Shown piece by piece: positions 53,013 to 63,681 of a stretch of 64,000 nt of DNA (its first letter is position 1; each line of letters starts with the position of its first letter). The stretch lies in the NCBI RefSeq assembly GCF_001039355.2, contig NW_019776152.1:37878-101877 (forward strand), in the 5' to 3' direction. The DNA is from Lingula anatina. Its lineage: Eukaryota; Brachiopoda; Lingulata; Lingulida; Lingulidae. Both the position numbers and the translations under genes were made by a program. The notes below the pieces were generated by a model. The model did no database searches. It was not told where the DNA came from and saw only the letters and a program-made list of their open reading frames with translations.

Positions 53013-53270
53013 CTGGGGCGGATCCAGGATTATTTGAAGGGGGTACGATGATGCAAAGCCGACCCTTCCCCCCTTCGCCTGGGTTTCGGGGCCCGCTGAA
53101 AGGCACCGGAAATTTTTGGTATTTTTGAGGGCGATCGGTGCCATTTGGTACTGTTTAGAACTATGGTTCAGTTATTCAAATTTTTAATTTCAAGAGGGGA
53201 CCATTGGATTTTCAGAAATCAAAGGGGGGTCAGGACCCCCCATGACCCCCCCCCCCCCCAAATCCGCCAA
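53013..53270. mobile_element. Degenerate hAT-like element next to the GPCR 5' region
   Basis: Left end CTGGGGCGGATCCAGGATTA with a G-rich stretch, right end with C runs then AAATCCGCCAA, giving a decayed inverted pair. It ends about 130 bp before the splice acceptor of the GPCR exon. Confidence 0.6.
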
Positions 53271-53399
53271 TGGGCACAATTCACCCGACAATTGTTCGAA
53301 ATGTGCCTTCCTCAGCCTTTTAGCGGGTCTGTGTATCTCATTTTTCGTCAATTCAATTGCATATGCACGGTTGCTTATTGTGTTTCTTGCTATATTTTC

Positions 53400-53401
53400 A
53401 G
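53400..53401 (+). promoter_or_regulatory. Splice acceptor in the 5' UTR of the GPCR gene
   Basis: TTTCTTGCTATATTTTCAG ends at 53401 and has a clean pyrimidine tract. The ATG is 68 bp downstream, with stops between in the reading frame, so this would be a 5' UTR junction with an unseen noncoding exon upstream. Confidence 0.5.
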
Positions 53402-53469
53402 AAATATTAATCGGCATTTCCCTACGTGTACTGACGCCTCAACAACTTTAAAAGAGACTCAGTCACAAA

Positions 53470-54435
53470 ATGTATAATTCTAGTGATGGAAGCGCCGCTC
53501 ACGGCCTGACGGTAGGATGGCGAGTGACAGGTGCCACGTTTGGAATCCTGTCCTTCGTAAACGGGTTCCTAGGAAATATTCTGATTTTGGGAGTTCTTGT
53601 GAAGGACAAAGTGATCAACGTCAAAGGAAAGGCCAGTCTCATAAGCCTCAGCGTCTGCGGACTGTGTTTTACGCTCTTTCTCCTTGTCGCCATCATCGAC
53701 ACGTATGTCAACGATAGATGGCAGTACGGTGAGGTGCTGTGTCACGTGTTCACCTTCATCAACCTGTGCCTCTTTGGTTGCTCCATGCTGCAGCAGGCTT
53801 TCATTGCTTTGCAGCGGTACACCTGTGTAATTTTCAACAACAAGAAGCTCATTGAGTGTCCCAAATTACTCACAATGAACATAGCTCTCTGTTGGGTCAT
53901 ACCGCCATTGTCAATGATCCCCTCCATGTACGAAGAGTTCAAGGAGTACCACATCGACAGTCTTGGGACTGACTGTATATTTCTCTCAGACACCGAAGAT
54001 TTCCAAAAGATCCTCAGTTTCATCCTGTTCATAGTCATCCCCTCGATAACGATATACGCATGCTACATACGTATATTTATGGTGATCAAAAAGAGCGGAA
54101 ATAGCGTGGTTCCCCACGACCCGTACGCCGTACATGTAGCCCCACCCCAAAGCGCGTTTATTCAGAACAGAGAAATCAAGCTGTGCCGCATGTTCTGTGT
54201 CATGTGCGCCATTACAATCCTTGGCTATGCTCCTTTTGCCTTTTTGCGCGCCCTAGATTTGGCCTTTGTTGTCGATAGAGGTATTTACGTCATTTGTACC
54301 GCCCTCTATAACATTGCCCTCACGTCCAACGCCCTGATTTACTGCCTTATGAATAAGAATTTTTCGCAGGCTTTGCGGAGATTCTGGTGCGGCAGTCCCG
54401 GGACTACCTCAAATGGCGTGACAAATACCAATTAG
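53470..54435 (+). CDS. Class A (rhodopsin-type) GPCR, orphan, melatonin/moody-like motifs
   Basis: A single-exon frame of 321 residues has seven hydrophobic segments at about 22-44, 55-77, 91-115, 135-154, 178-204, 239-262 and 270-293. Class A marks include GNILIL in TM1, C91 with C169 for the extracellular disulfide, QRY at 115-117 in place of DRY, W142 in TM4, P191 in TM5, GYAPF in TM6 in place of CWxP, and NALIY at 287-291 in place of NPxxY. NAxxY is shared with melatonin receptors. The TM2 aspartate (D2.50) is replaced: the aligned stretch reads SVCGL. N3 is a possible glycosylation site and the tail is short. It acts at the plasma membrane. The ligand is unknown. The ATG is the first in frame after a 5' UTR acceptor. 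Confidence 0.9.
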   Translation: MYNSSDGSAAHGLTVGWRVTGATFGILSFVNGFLGNILILGVLVKDKVINVKGKASLISLSVCGLCFTLFLLVAIIDTYVNDRWQYGEVLCHVFTFINLCLFGCSMLQQAFIALQRYTCVIFNNKKLIECPKLLTMNIALCWVIPPLSMIPSMYEEFKEYHIDSLGTDCIFLSDTEDFQKILSFILFIVIPSITIYACYIRIFMVIKKSGNSVVPHDPYAVHVAPPQSAFIQNREIKLCRMFCVMCAITILGYAPFAFLRALDLAFVVDRGIYVICTALYNIALTSNALIYCLMNKNFSQALRRFWCGSPGTTSNGVTNTN

Positions 54436-54882
54436 AGAATATCCTTAAAAGGTTTAAATTAATGGATATTGTAGCTGGCTGTTTGGCTGCCTTTTTGTCT
54501 AAATATCGCCTCTTTTGTGAAATGTATACTATATTTATTTTTATATTTTGTCATTTACTTAGGGACAACAAACAAGTAAATAGGAAATTAATGGATTCGT
54601 ATTACATTTCTTTTGGTTGGTTTATTGAGTCCATTGTTGCAAAAGATATAAAATCACTCATTGTATTTTTAAATTATACAAATAGAACCAAGGCTTGCCT
54701 GTACTTTGAAAATACGTCCCAGTTAAGAGAAAATAGGACGCGTGGCAATAGCAAGGAGTGTTCACCAATGTTTGAGAAAAGCATTTGTTCAACATTCAAT
54801 TTTGCTGATTAAATTACAGTTTACTATTTGTACAGTAGCCTACATGTGATTGGTAATGTAATTTTAAGCTATTGTAACCTGT

Positions 54883-54888
54883 AATAAA
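54883..54888 (+). promoter_or_regulatory. Polyadenylation signal of the GPCR gene
   Basis: AATAAA lies 448 bp after the GPCR stop in CTGTAATAAACCGG. It would end a 3' UTR of about 460-470 bp, typical for such a gene. Confidence 0.55.
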
Positions 54889-54889
54889 C

Positions 54890-56468
54890 CGGACACTCGA
54901 GCAATAATGAATGGTGATTGGCCAATCAGAGGCCTATAAACGAGGTCACGTGTTTTCATAGAAATGAGGCCATGCCTTATGGCAGTAACTGGTAAAGCAA
55001 ACGCATACTGTAAATAATTGCGCGTTGTAACCGCATGCCTAGAACTCTACGAGAGGTATAATAATTCTTTTGAGAAAACGTTAACTATTTTGTTGGTATG
55101 AATATTATTGTTAGTCATATTGTTGTTGGTCATAAGATTTTTACAGTTGTTGTTTTTCACAAAGCAGTTTATGCAACAATTTATCGAAGATGTAGTCTTC
55201 AGTACAGTTTCATTTAATGTATTCAAAGTGACACAATTCATACTGCAGGGAGTGGTTGTTGCCACTTAAAACAGACAGACGTAGGTCCAGTAGGAAATTT
55301 TCGTTACCCTTCAAAGTCACTTTTTATTTTCCGAGAAGCATGAAACTTTCATTTTATATAGCGTGATTCGTGAAGCACCCCATTCCCCTAACGCATAAAT
55401 GCGACCTTTATTTTCTGCACTTTCGTGAAATGGAGCCATTATTCCCAGTTGGCGATTCGTGATTTTCAGGACTTTCGAGGCACGTTATTAGTAAATATTT
55501 ATTACAGTATCTTTTGTTTACTGTGATTTGTGAATCGATAATTATATAGCGTGAACGTATTCAACTCAGAGACGGAACAATATTGTTACAGTCTGTTGTC
55601 TTGTAACAGAAATTTTCTTGTAACAATGTTCTTGTAACACTGTGATAATGTACAATGTAGTTGACACATGAACGATCCAAAGAGTAATTAAGTGCTAGTG
55701 CAGAATAAAGAACAATGGGCGGTAGATGTCGACACTGAACATTTAATAGGAGCAGCGCCCAAGGTGAACTTTCTGGTCTCGTATTTCTGTATATTCATAA
55801 TTTTATTTTCAATATGGGACTATAAGATTATGTATAGTTACGCACACAGACTTTACGTACCAGTAGTTAAGTAAACTTGCCTTTTTAAATCTCATATAAA
55901 TATTGCACCGCTGTAACCGAGTAAAACCGTTCAAATTGGTATGTACAGTATACAGTATATTATCAATAGCACCAGTAAGTTGTATTAAATTTAAACCCAT
56001 ACTGTTTAGTTACACCGGATATAATAAATTCGATCATTAAAAACGTTTTTTGCTCGTCAATACCTTTTCTATATTATGGAGTTAACGAATCAATTTACCT
56101 GTACTAACACGTATCCTAAAGAGAAAATCTGGCTAATAAGGGCCCATTAATGAAACTGTCGTTCTACGCTGGGACTCTCGCTGAATGCAATCAGATTAAC
56201 CGATTAACTCGCCTCATCTCTTAATTGTTACCAGCGTTCTCGCATAATCACCAGCTTTGCTGTATAATGCTCGACGCGTGGGGGAGGCGTGTTAATCTGT
56301 CAATCTGATTGAAGATTATCCCTATGAAAATGAGCATTTAAGCAGCGTGTGAAATTGTTTTTCAACATGTTCAAACATTTAACTACCTCTGCGTACACCA
56401 GTGTTAATTTGCCTGCGTACTCGAGACGTATATGACGTAAGACTAACGAACCTCTTGTGTTTGTCTGG
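54890..56468. other. Noncoding stretch after the GPCR
   Basis: AT-rich DNA with no supported gene. Several short frames lack protein features. No large repeats were seen apart from scattered TTGTAAC-type short repeats near 55590-55640. Confidence 0.6.
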
Positions 56469-56634
56469 CAGAGGCGGATTGAGACCGTCTTCTGGGTCTT
56501 CCGGAAGACAGTCAGATTTTAAAGTTTACGTTGATGGGTATCTATTTTTTTGTCGGAAGACGGTCAAAAATGAAGGATGGATCAACAAAGATAATTTGGA
56601 AGACTGTCAGAATATATCTCTGTATCCGCCCCTG
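56469..56634. mobile_element. Short hAT-like MITE (copy 2)
   Basis: The 166-bp element begins CAGAGGCGGATTGAGACCG, ends TGTATCCGCCCCTG, and matches 7265-7433 through its whole length, including CTTCTGGGTCTTCCGGAAGA. TCTG stands near both ends as a possible target duplication. Confidence 0.7.
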
Positions 56635-56727
56635 TCTGCGTATGGGTAAATTTTCTAATATACTCACTAACTGCAATACCCTGTTATGACAGTACTTTTA
56701 ATGCTGTTTACAAGCTACTATGAGACT

Positions 56728-57005
56728 TTTCAGAACAGATGATCTGCGGACTAACTGATCCACCGACTAAATATGGCCGACCTAACCTCAAAGCGCCGCG
56801 TGATCCTCTGATTGTTTCCCCGCCCACACCCGCGCCATTAAACGGATCAACTCTCAGCTCCGAGGTTTAAATGCAAGGCCCCGCAGCAACGGCGCGCGTG
56901 GAGGCCGGGACGCCATCGTGGAATTAGTCGGCGCTGCCTTTAAGTGAGTTGACCATATTTTAGTCCGAGGATCTGATAGTCCGCGGGTCAACTTGATCTG
57001 AAGGG
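56728..57005. mobile_element. Foldback MITE, GGTCAAATATGG family, diverged
   Basis: Left arm has TTTTCAGAACAGATGATCTG and AAATATGGCCGACC; right arm has GTTGACCATATTTTAGTCCG and GATAGTCCGCGGGTCAAC. The centre is a GC-rich segment not found in the other copies. Confidence 0.6.
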
Positions 57006-57254
57006 CCCTTTTTTGGCACAGAGCAAACAATTGCATGTCCACTCTCCTCTGATCCCTGCGTGAGTCGCTCACAGCTGGCACGTCAGAGGTTGGGTAATCG
57101 ATGCCGTGTTTCTGTCTTCTCCGGAAAGACTACTGCTTGATTAGTCGGATTGCGTGTCCTAACTAGCAGGCTATTTGCAAGTCCTGAAAAGGTGAAAGCT
57201 GGCAATTACCAGATAAAGCTTTTGGCAGACGACGGATTACGTGACACAACCCAT

Positions 57255-57495
57255 GCGAAAATTTGTCTCATTTAACGCTCACTTACGGTTCTCAATCTGC
57301 CCTAGAACATAATGTTTTTCTCTTTAATTCAAAAATGTTTTTAATCTGTTCTAGGACATTCTGAAGGACTTCCTAAAACAGTTCTCGGACTGTTACATTG
57401 AAATAGAAGAACATTAGAACTGTAAAAAATACACCAAATGTTCTAGAATAGATTGAGAACCGTATAAGTGGACGTTAAAAGAGACAAATTTTCGT
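57255..57495. mobile_element. Palindromic MITE with CGAAAATTTGTCTC ends
   Basis: Left arm GCGAAAATTTGTCTCATTTA and CTTACGGTTCTCAATC pairs with right arm GATTGAGAACCGTATAAG and AAAAGAGACAAATTTTCG over about 45 bp. The middle has several near-copies of GTTCTAGAAC. No other copy is in the window. Confidence 0.75.
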
Positions 57496-58809
57496 AGGGG
57501 AAACCTACAGGATTCGATCGCATGTCAAGGATGATAAAGATCCAATTATAATGACAATTCATCCCAAACATTATCCGATGTCGATATAATATCATTTTGT
57601 TTTCATAATTTCATAAATTGACATTTGTAGTGTACATATTCACCGTACTGCCGTGGTGCATTTGCTTACTGTAATTTTTAATTATTATTATTCTAAAGCT
57701 AGAGCTTTCACTGTGGTTTAATTTCCTCCATATAAGTTTTCATAAAATTATCAAAACACAAGAAAGATAAAACCGCCGATAACGATAATGAATCCTGATA
57801 CTTGACATTTTAGGGCTCTAAACATTGGTGGAAAATCCTTTTTTACTTTGAAAGCTCTGCTTTGACGTTGTCGGTTCTATTTTATCACAGCCCTTAGATG
57901 AAAATTGCATCTAAATCATATATAATATTGTTTGTTAATACTATATTTGAACGCTGTAACAAAGGTTTTGCTTATAATACTACAACCGTAAAGCCACTGT
58001 AAAAGTAGTGAAATACCTGTACCTACTCGTTTGACTGTCAAAATGATTATATTTTGGGTGAAAAGCTACACATATTAAAGCCATCTTCGTTAGATGCATA
58101 CCACTCATATTACTGTTTACTGCAGCTGGCATTGTCAATAACAACTGATTTAGCAGCATGCCCTCAACATACCCTGTAAATGTTAAACGTGGGTCGAAAT
58201 ACATGTTTATTGGTACTCATTCGTAAGTGAAAAAAATATCTACCGTCGTTAATTAATTGATAAAGACATCATTGCAGGTACAAAGATCGAAAGGAATTAT
58301 TAGACGCAGTTGCCAGCTCGTTGGTGCCAAACTTCGGACAGCAGGTTTTCTTGATGTTAAAAGTCTCCGAGGATGCCATGCAAATACAAAGGCTCTTGAC
58401 ACTGTAGATTATGATAACAGCATTAGATTGTACATCATAATATTAATTAAAACACAGAAAAAAACACCTTTTTTTTTATTTACATGCATGTAGCCATGTT
58501 AGTTTCTGGCTATATACTGTTTAATCATCGGTCGTTTTTTCGAAATCTCATTTGAATAATTATGCTATTGCTATTACGATAATTATGCTAAATTGCGCTC
58601 AGTAGTAGTACATTTGGCGGTCACTCACGAACTGAAGTGTCAAATTTACGACCAGAAATTTGTAAAAAGGTGTAAGTTTAAAGCTATTTTTTGGCCGAGT
58701 GATTATTTTTGTTTATTCTTTTGCATGTAGCCCTTATTGATATCGTTTGAGAAATAGGTAGGGGTGATCTACATGCGTTTCGCGGAATCTATGTTCGCTT
58801 CATATTTAA

Positions 58810-59146
58810 AGCAATAAGAACTCTTCGTTTCGGCCAAAAAATGAATTTTCCTGGAGTAAACAACAATTTTCCCATACTTACCAATGGTTAATGAATCCAT
58901 TTTTACATTCAAAGTTAGTCCCTGGTTTTTTTCTAAAAAGTTTGGTTTTTTGTTAAAATCTCTTAAGAGATTTTAACAGAGTATAGACATCAATGGAGGT
59001 CACGTGGTCTAAAGACAAGTTCAGATATCAGAATAAAAGCTATAACTGCTGTTTTTGTGGTAAAACAGAATATATTATATTTCTACGAGTTATTCACAAG
59101 GTTTTTATTGTGAAATATAGATCTCATACAAAGAGTTATTATCCCT
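58810..59146. mobile_element. 337-bp TTAA-flanked MITE, second copy
   Basis: Same length and sequence family as 37386-37722, including the inner AAAATCTCTTAAGAGATTTT palindrome. TTAA flanks are at 58806-58809 and 59147-59150. The left end is mutated (AGCAATAAGAACTCTT), the right end is intact. Confidence 0.85.
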
Positions 59147-59670
59147 TTAACTTTTAAAAGCTAAGCAATGCGACATGCTGGTACTCCTTCTCATCAGTTT
59201 TGTTATAATTTTCTATCTACTGCAGCAAAATGAGAATTTGATATCCGCCGAGGAAACCTCAAATATTACACAAGTACAATGAACCTGGCTCGTGCTGCGT
59301 TTCACAATCAAGCTCAAACCAATCCCGTTAAAGAACATGCTGCACATTACGAAACGATAAAGTCATATAGTCCATGAAACGAACGACTTAGTTTGGAAAA
59401 AAATATTAACGAAGGAGACACAACAGAACCCGGTCCAGTTGTGGGCCAGCATAACCCAGACAATTTCCCACCGGAATCCACCCATTCAAAGTGAAAAAAA
59501 AAAAAAAAAAAACGGTCGCAAAAAATGCATAAGGGAGGGTATTTAAGTGGGCATATCATGGAAAATGGGTGACGTACAAACTTGTTAGAGGTATCTTTTT
59601 AATGTTCAAGGGCATCGCCATTCATTTAAAAAAAGTTTGGAAGTCATTAGAAGTCAATGACATGCCTAAA

Positions 59671-60117
59671 TGCCCATTCCCATAGATTTTAGATCGATCT
59701 ATCCCTGTGGGGAGTCTCACTAGATTACTGTCAGCTTAGCCGGCTTAAGTGTCTGTCCTGCCTACTTAAAGCTGTAAGGGGGTAATTTAGACTCCGTTCA
59801 CATGAAAAATCTATTTTCTAAAAATCTATTTTCTATTCGCGGTATCTTGTGATTATTCCAAGCGCAGCCGAGAATTAATTACAGCTTTGGAAGTAACTGG
59901 CTCGCGCTGCCAGTAATTACGCCGCGGGGTATTCAGGGCACAGACCGTGATCACAAGATACCGCGAATAGAAAATAGATTTTTAGAAAATAGATTTTTCA
60001 TGTGAACGAAGCCTAACTATGGTGCGCGCTCGGCTGACTGCAATTTAGCGTGAACCCCCAGGGAGTTAGGTCGATCTAAATCCAAATCTCTGGATCGATC
60101 TTAATCTCTAGGAATGC
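59671..60117. mobile_element. Foldback MITE, AGATCGATC family, split by a nested element
   Basis: The outer left arm (CCCATTCCCATAGATTTTAG, ATCGATCTATCCC) and outer right arm (TTAGGTCGATCTAAATCC, GATCGATCTTAATC) belong to the AGATCGATC family. They are separated by an independent palindromic element at 59790-60013. Confidence 0.7.
59790..60013. mobile_element. Nested 224-bp palindromic MITE with TA target duplication
   Basis: Ends are GACTCCGTTCACATGAAAAA and its near-inverse TTTTTCATGTGAACGAAGCC, flanked by TA at 59788-59789 and 60014-60015. The arms continue through CGCGGTATCTTGTGAT and ATCACAAGATACCGCG. A TA duplication suggests Tc1/mariner mobilisation. Confidence 0.8.
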
Positions 60118-60166
60118 ACCCAATGACATGTCTGAATGCCAAGGTCAATCTCGAAAAAGGACCAAA
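59861..60166. repeat. Duplicated segment, haplotype copy 5A
   Basis: About 306 bp ends at the N at 60167 and is repeated from 60168 to 60473 with few changes, for example GATCACAAGATACC against GATCAAAAAATACC. The duplication covers the right half of the nested MITE pair and is an unmerged overlap. Confidence 0.85.
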
Positions 60167-60167
60167 N

Positions 60168-60473
60168 GCGCAGCCGAGAATTAATTACAGCTTTGGTAGC
60201 AACTGGCACGCGCTGCCAGGAATTACGACGCGGGGTATTCAGGGCACAAACCGTGATCAAAAAATACCGCGAATAGAAAAAAGAATTTTTAGAAAATAGA
60301 TTTTTCATGTGAACGAAGCCTAACTATGGTGCGCGCTCGGCTGACTGCAATTTAGCGTGAACCCCCAGGGAGTTAGGTCGATCTAAATCCAAATCTCTGG
60401 ATCGATCTTAATCTCTAGGAATGCACCCAATGACATGTCTGAATGCCAAGGTCAATCTCGAAAAAGGACCAAA
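60168..60473. repeat. Duplicated segment, haplotype copy 5B
   Basis: Second copy of 59861-60166, directly after the N at 60167. Confidence 0.85.
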
Positions 60474-62758
60474 TGAACTTGAGCTTTTTTGTGATTTTTC
60501 TAGCTCCTGCTGAGAACTGCATACACCTTTGTATTTAAGTGACCAAGGGTAAAATTATGTATATCAAGCTCAAATTTACATCCAAACACATACAAAAGTG
60601 ACATTTCTGATCCAATAACAATTCAGTCGAACTATATAAATTTATGGGAAAATCCAGAGTAATTTCTGGAATCCAGCATATTTAAGAATATGCCTGTCTT
60701 CACATGAAACCTCGGAAAATCAAGCTCAAGCCGAACCCTTCAACAAAACATACTGCACATAACGAAACGATAAAGCTAGTGTAGGAAAGTATTCACTTTC
60801 CACCGAAAGTAAATAAATAAATAGAAGTAGGATTAATATTTCTTTCAGAGATACACAATTTATTATTATATATAAATCTTCTCCAGTGCAGTGGATACTG
60901 TAAAGATGGCATTAGTCACACTAGACAACTGTAATAAACTAATTTTTCGTATTTTTTTTCCTAAAAATATCCTGTACCTGACGTGCATGAAACCTGTACA
61001 GTTTAAAACCTAAAGCAAGAGTCAACGACCGTGTTCTTCTCCTGCAGGTTAAGTAAAATGTAGTCGCGCACTGCAGGTCACCAAACAAGCTAAAACCGGA
61101 CACGCGTGGTCTTTATATTGCTGTGAAGCCGCTCCAGCTGACACGCGTATCCTGTTGCGTAGGCAGTGAGTGTACAGCATGCGGTTTATGCACTTCAGTT
61201 GTACGTCAACAGGGTCACGCCGAGCCACGGTTGCACTTGAGAGGGGTGTTTCCACTTTTTTTATTATTATTATCTCACTACTTACTTCTGGACGTCATCT
61301 GTTAACGGGTTGATTTTGATTCCTACTAGAAGAGATCACATAAAGCACGGTAAGACGTCATGATACGTTCTCTTTGATTCTGCTATAGTACTGCATGCAA
61401 TACGTCTTCACCTTTCTCTCTCTCTCTCTCTCTCTCTCCTTTTCTACACACACAGAAATACACACATACACACATTCACATACATACATACACACGCACA
61501 CATTCGCACATGCACATAGACAAATGCAGTTCTGCCCGTGACTGTAGATTCAAGTGAAAACAGGATTTGCGTAAAGGCGTGTCAGCCAATTGTTTTTATA
61601 GTGTGTAGTACGTTATACTAGCTATAAAGTGGGTCACTATATAACTTACTATAACTAACAAACTGGCAAGATATACTAATCAAAAACGGTTAAAACAGCT
61701 TTTAGTCGATCTTCGTTATTTACCCTTTCCCGTAATTCCTTAAAAAAACTATATCTGCACTCGCTTGTAAACATATAAACTGAGATCATATCAAACAATA
61801 TTTCTATGTTTCAATTATCTACAAAAAAAAAAAAAACAAAAAAAAAAACAGACGTCACTACTACCTACAACCACTATTCAACCGACTATATATAGGCCTC
61901 GGTGTGCAGTGTCGAATTCCGATACCCATTTCTTTTTCTATCCAAATACAGCAATGGCAGGTTTGGGAGGGGGGAGGGGGGCACAGTGACACGAACCCAT
62001 CCTTACATGTAGGCCTACCTACTGAGATACCGCCTTTTCTCTCCCCCCCCCCCCCATCCTAAAAAAGAAAGAAGAAGCGAGGTAAAAGAAAAAAGATGTA
62101 TTCAAGAAACGAAAATAAAGCGAAGTATTCGCTTTCTTTTGAAAGAAAATAAGAACATGCCTGATGATTTATCATACATGTGGTAAATTCGATGTCATAT
62201 TTTCCGGATGAATGGCAGTATGCTGTGTATTCTAAGTGGGCCTACTCCCCTTGACTCCTGAGATCAAACATTTTTCAGTGTTTAGTTTTACAGGACACGT
62301 GTACTTCGGTACCTGAAACCCTGGCGCTATAGTGCAAGGAAAGCAATTACCAGAGGGTACTGAACTGTGTCACGGAATTTGCATTGTGTCGTCGATTCCC
62401 AACATGCAACAAGTAATTTTCGGAGCGTTTGTGTCATTTCCGCGATAATTACACTTCCGATATAAAGTCGATTGTTATTATTATTATTGTTAATACCATC
62501 ATATCATGAACTCATTTTATATAAAACATCTACATCATTTAGTTCAGCCCTAAGTTAGCGACATCATTGTTATTTCGGGTCAACAATTTTCAAATCTCTA
62601 ATAACAGTCGGGTTAGTTGTTCAATCTATCCAAGATAGACGGGTGAGGAAAGTAGGCACATTTTTCCTTGCTTAACTTGGAATGTTCTGAATGCCAGACG
62701 ATTCAGTCAGTAAATTGGGAGGGGTGAGCGGAAGCAAGTGCTGCCTTTATAATTGAAT
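60474..62758. other. Noncoding stretch
   Basis: Contains (CT)n at 61412-61439 followed by a CA-rich tract to about 61500, A runs near 61822-61848, and a C run near 62044. No supported gene. Confidence 0.6.
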
Positions 62759-62934
62759 CCGGGTACCTCTGAACTCTATCCCCTGTATCGGGGTACCTCT
62801 GAACTCTATCCCCTGTATCCGGGTACCTCTGAACTCTATCCCCTGTATCCGGGTACCTCTGAATTCTATCCCCTGTATCCGGGTACCTCTGAGCTTTATC
62901 CCCTAGATCCGGGTACCTCTGAACTGAAGTACCT
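62759..62934. repeat. 30-bp minisatellite, about six units
   Basis: The unit GGGTACCTCTGAACTCTATC followed by CCCTGTATCC repeats five to six times with single-base variants. Because 30 is a multiple of three, both strands read as 10-residue repeats (QRYPDTGDRV on minus, GTSELYPLYP on plus). No start, splice or signal context supports either as a protein. Confidence 0.85.
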
Positions 62935-63602
62935 AAATACAGACTGTCTAACAAATAATCATAATAATCATACTGATAATAATAATAATAATAATAATAA
63001 AATAATTCTTTTAATTTAATCTTGAGGTCATCACGCATCAGTTTTACTGTTATCAGATGGTAATTTTCTAGCACAAAGATGCTTTTTTATTAAAAACAAA
63101 ACAAAACAAAAAAAAAAAAAAATCCCAACCATAATTCAAAATGAAATGAGCATGTGAATAATGTGGGATCACAAAAATACAATAGATGTCAAGTAAAGCG
63201 TTGCGGTACGTTTTGTTTGAGGGTTGAAAAGCCTCGGTCAACCCAGCACAGTTATGACCAATATATCGTATTCTTATCTTAGTGATGTAGTTCTTCCAAT
63301 TCCACCACTCCCCATTAGTTTTCCTTGTATCCTGGTTCATACGGCGTAGAGTGCGAATGTAAAAATAAGATATCTCTTAACTAGGTTCGGCAACAAATCA
63401 GTGGCAGAAGATTGATAAGTACTTGACAATAAATAATTTACATTGGAACAGTACCAGAAATCAAGGAGGTCGATGCAATAACTGCGTAGAATAGTTGTCA
63501 ATGCGAAGGGCTTGACAATCCAGGAATATTCACATTCTATACAAGCCTTATGATCTAACATTTATGTTTTGTTTTATTTCATTTTATTTTGTTTTATCTT
63601 AG
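62935..63602. other. Noncoding stretch before the last exon
   Basis: Holds an ATA microsatellite at about 62976-63003 and an A run near 63107-63121. It is presumably the intron or upstream region of the gene that starts at 63618. Confidence 0.5.
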
Positions 63603-63617
63603 CACAGTAGCACCGTC

Positions 63618-63681
63618 ATGGATTGCTGTTCGGGCCTGCTGATTGTACTGATTTCCATGACAGGAGCCTTAGCATATGTGG
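63618..63681 (+). CDS. Signal-peptide exon of a secreted or membrane protein; gene continues past the window
   Basis: The exon follows an acceptor (GTTTTATCTTAG) ending at 63602, has 15 bp of 5' UTR, then ATG. It encodes MDCCSGLLIVLISMTGALAY and one more residue, ending in phase 1 before GTAAGA. The hydrophobic core and small residues before AYV fit a signal peptide. Phase 1 after the leader is typical of modular extracellular proteins. The remaining 318 bp of the window is intron with no further exon. The family is unknown. Confidence 0.7.

Noticed and set aside
62703-63074. 123-codon minus-strand repetitive frame
   Set aside because: It comes from a 30-bp minisatellite followed by an ATA microsatellite (poly-Tyr); the opposite strand is equally open.
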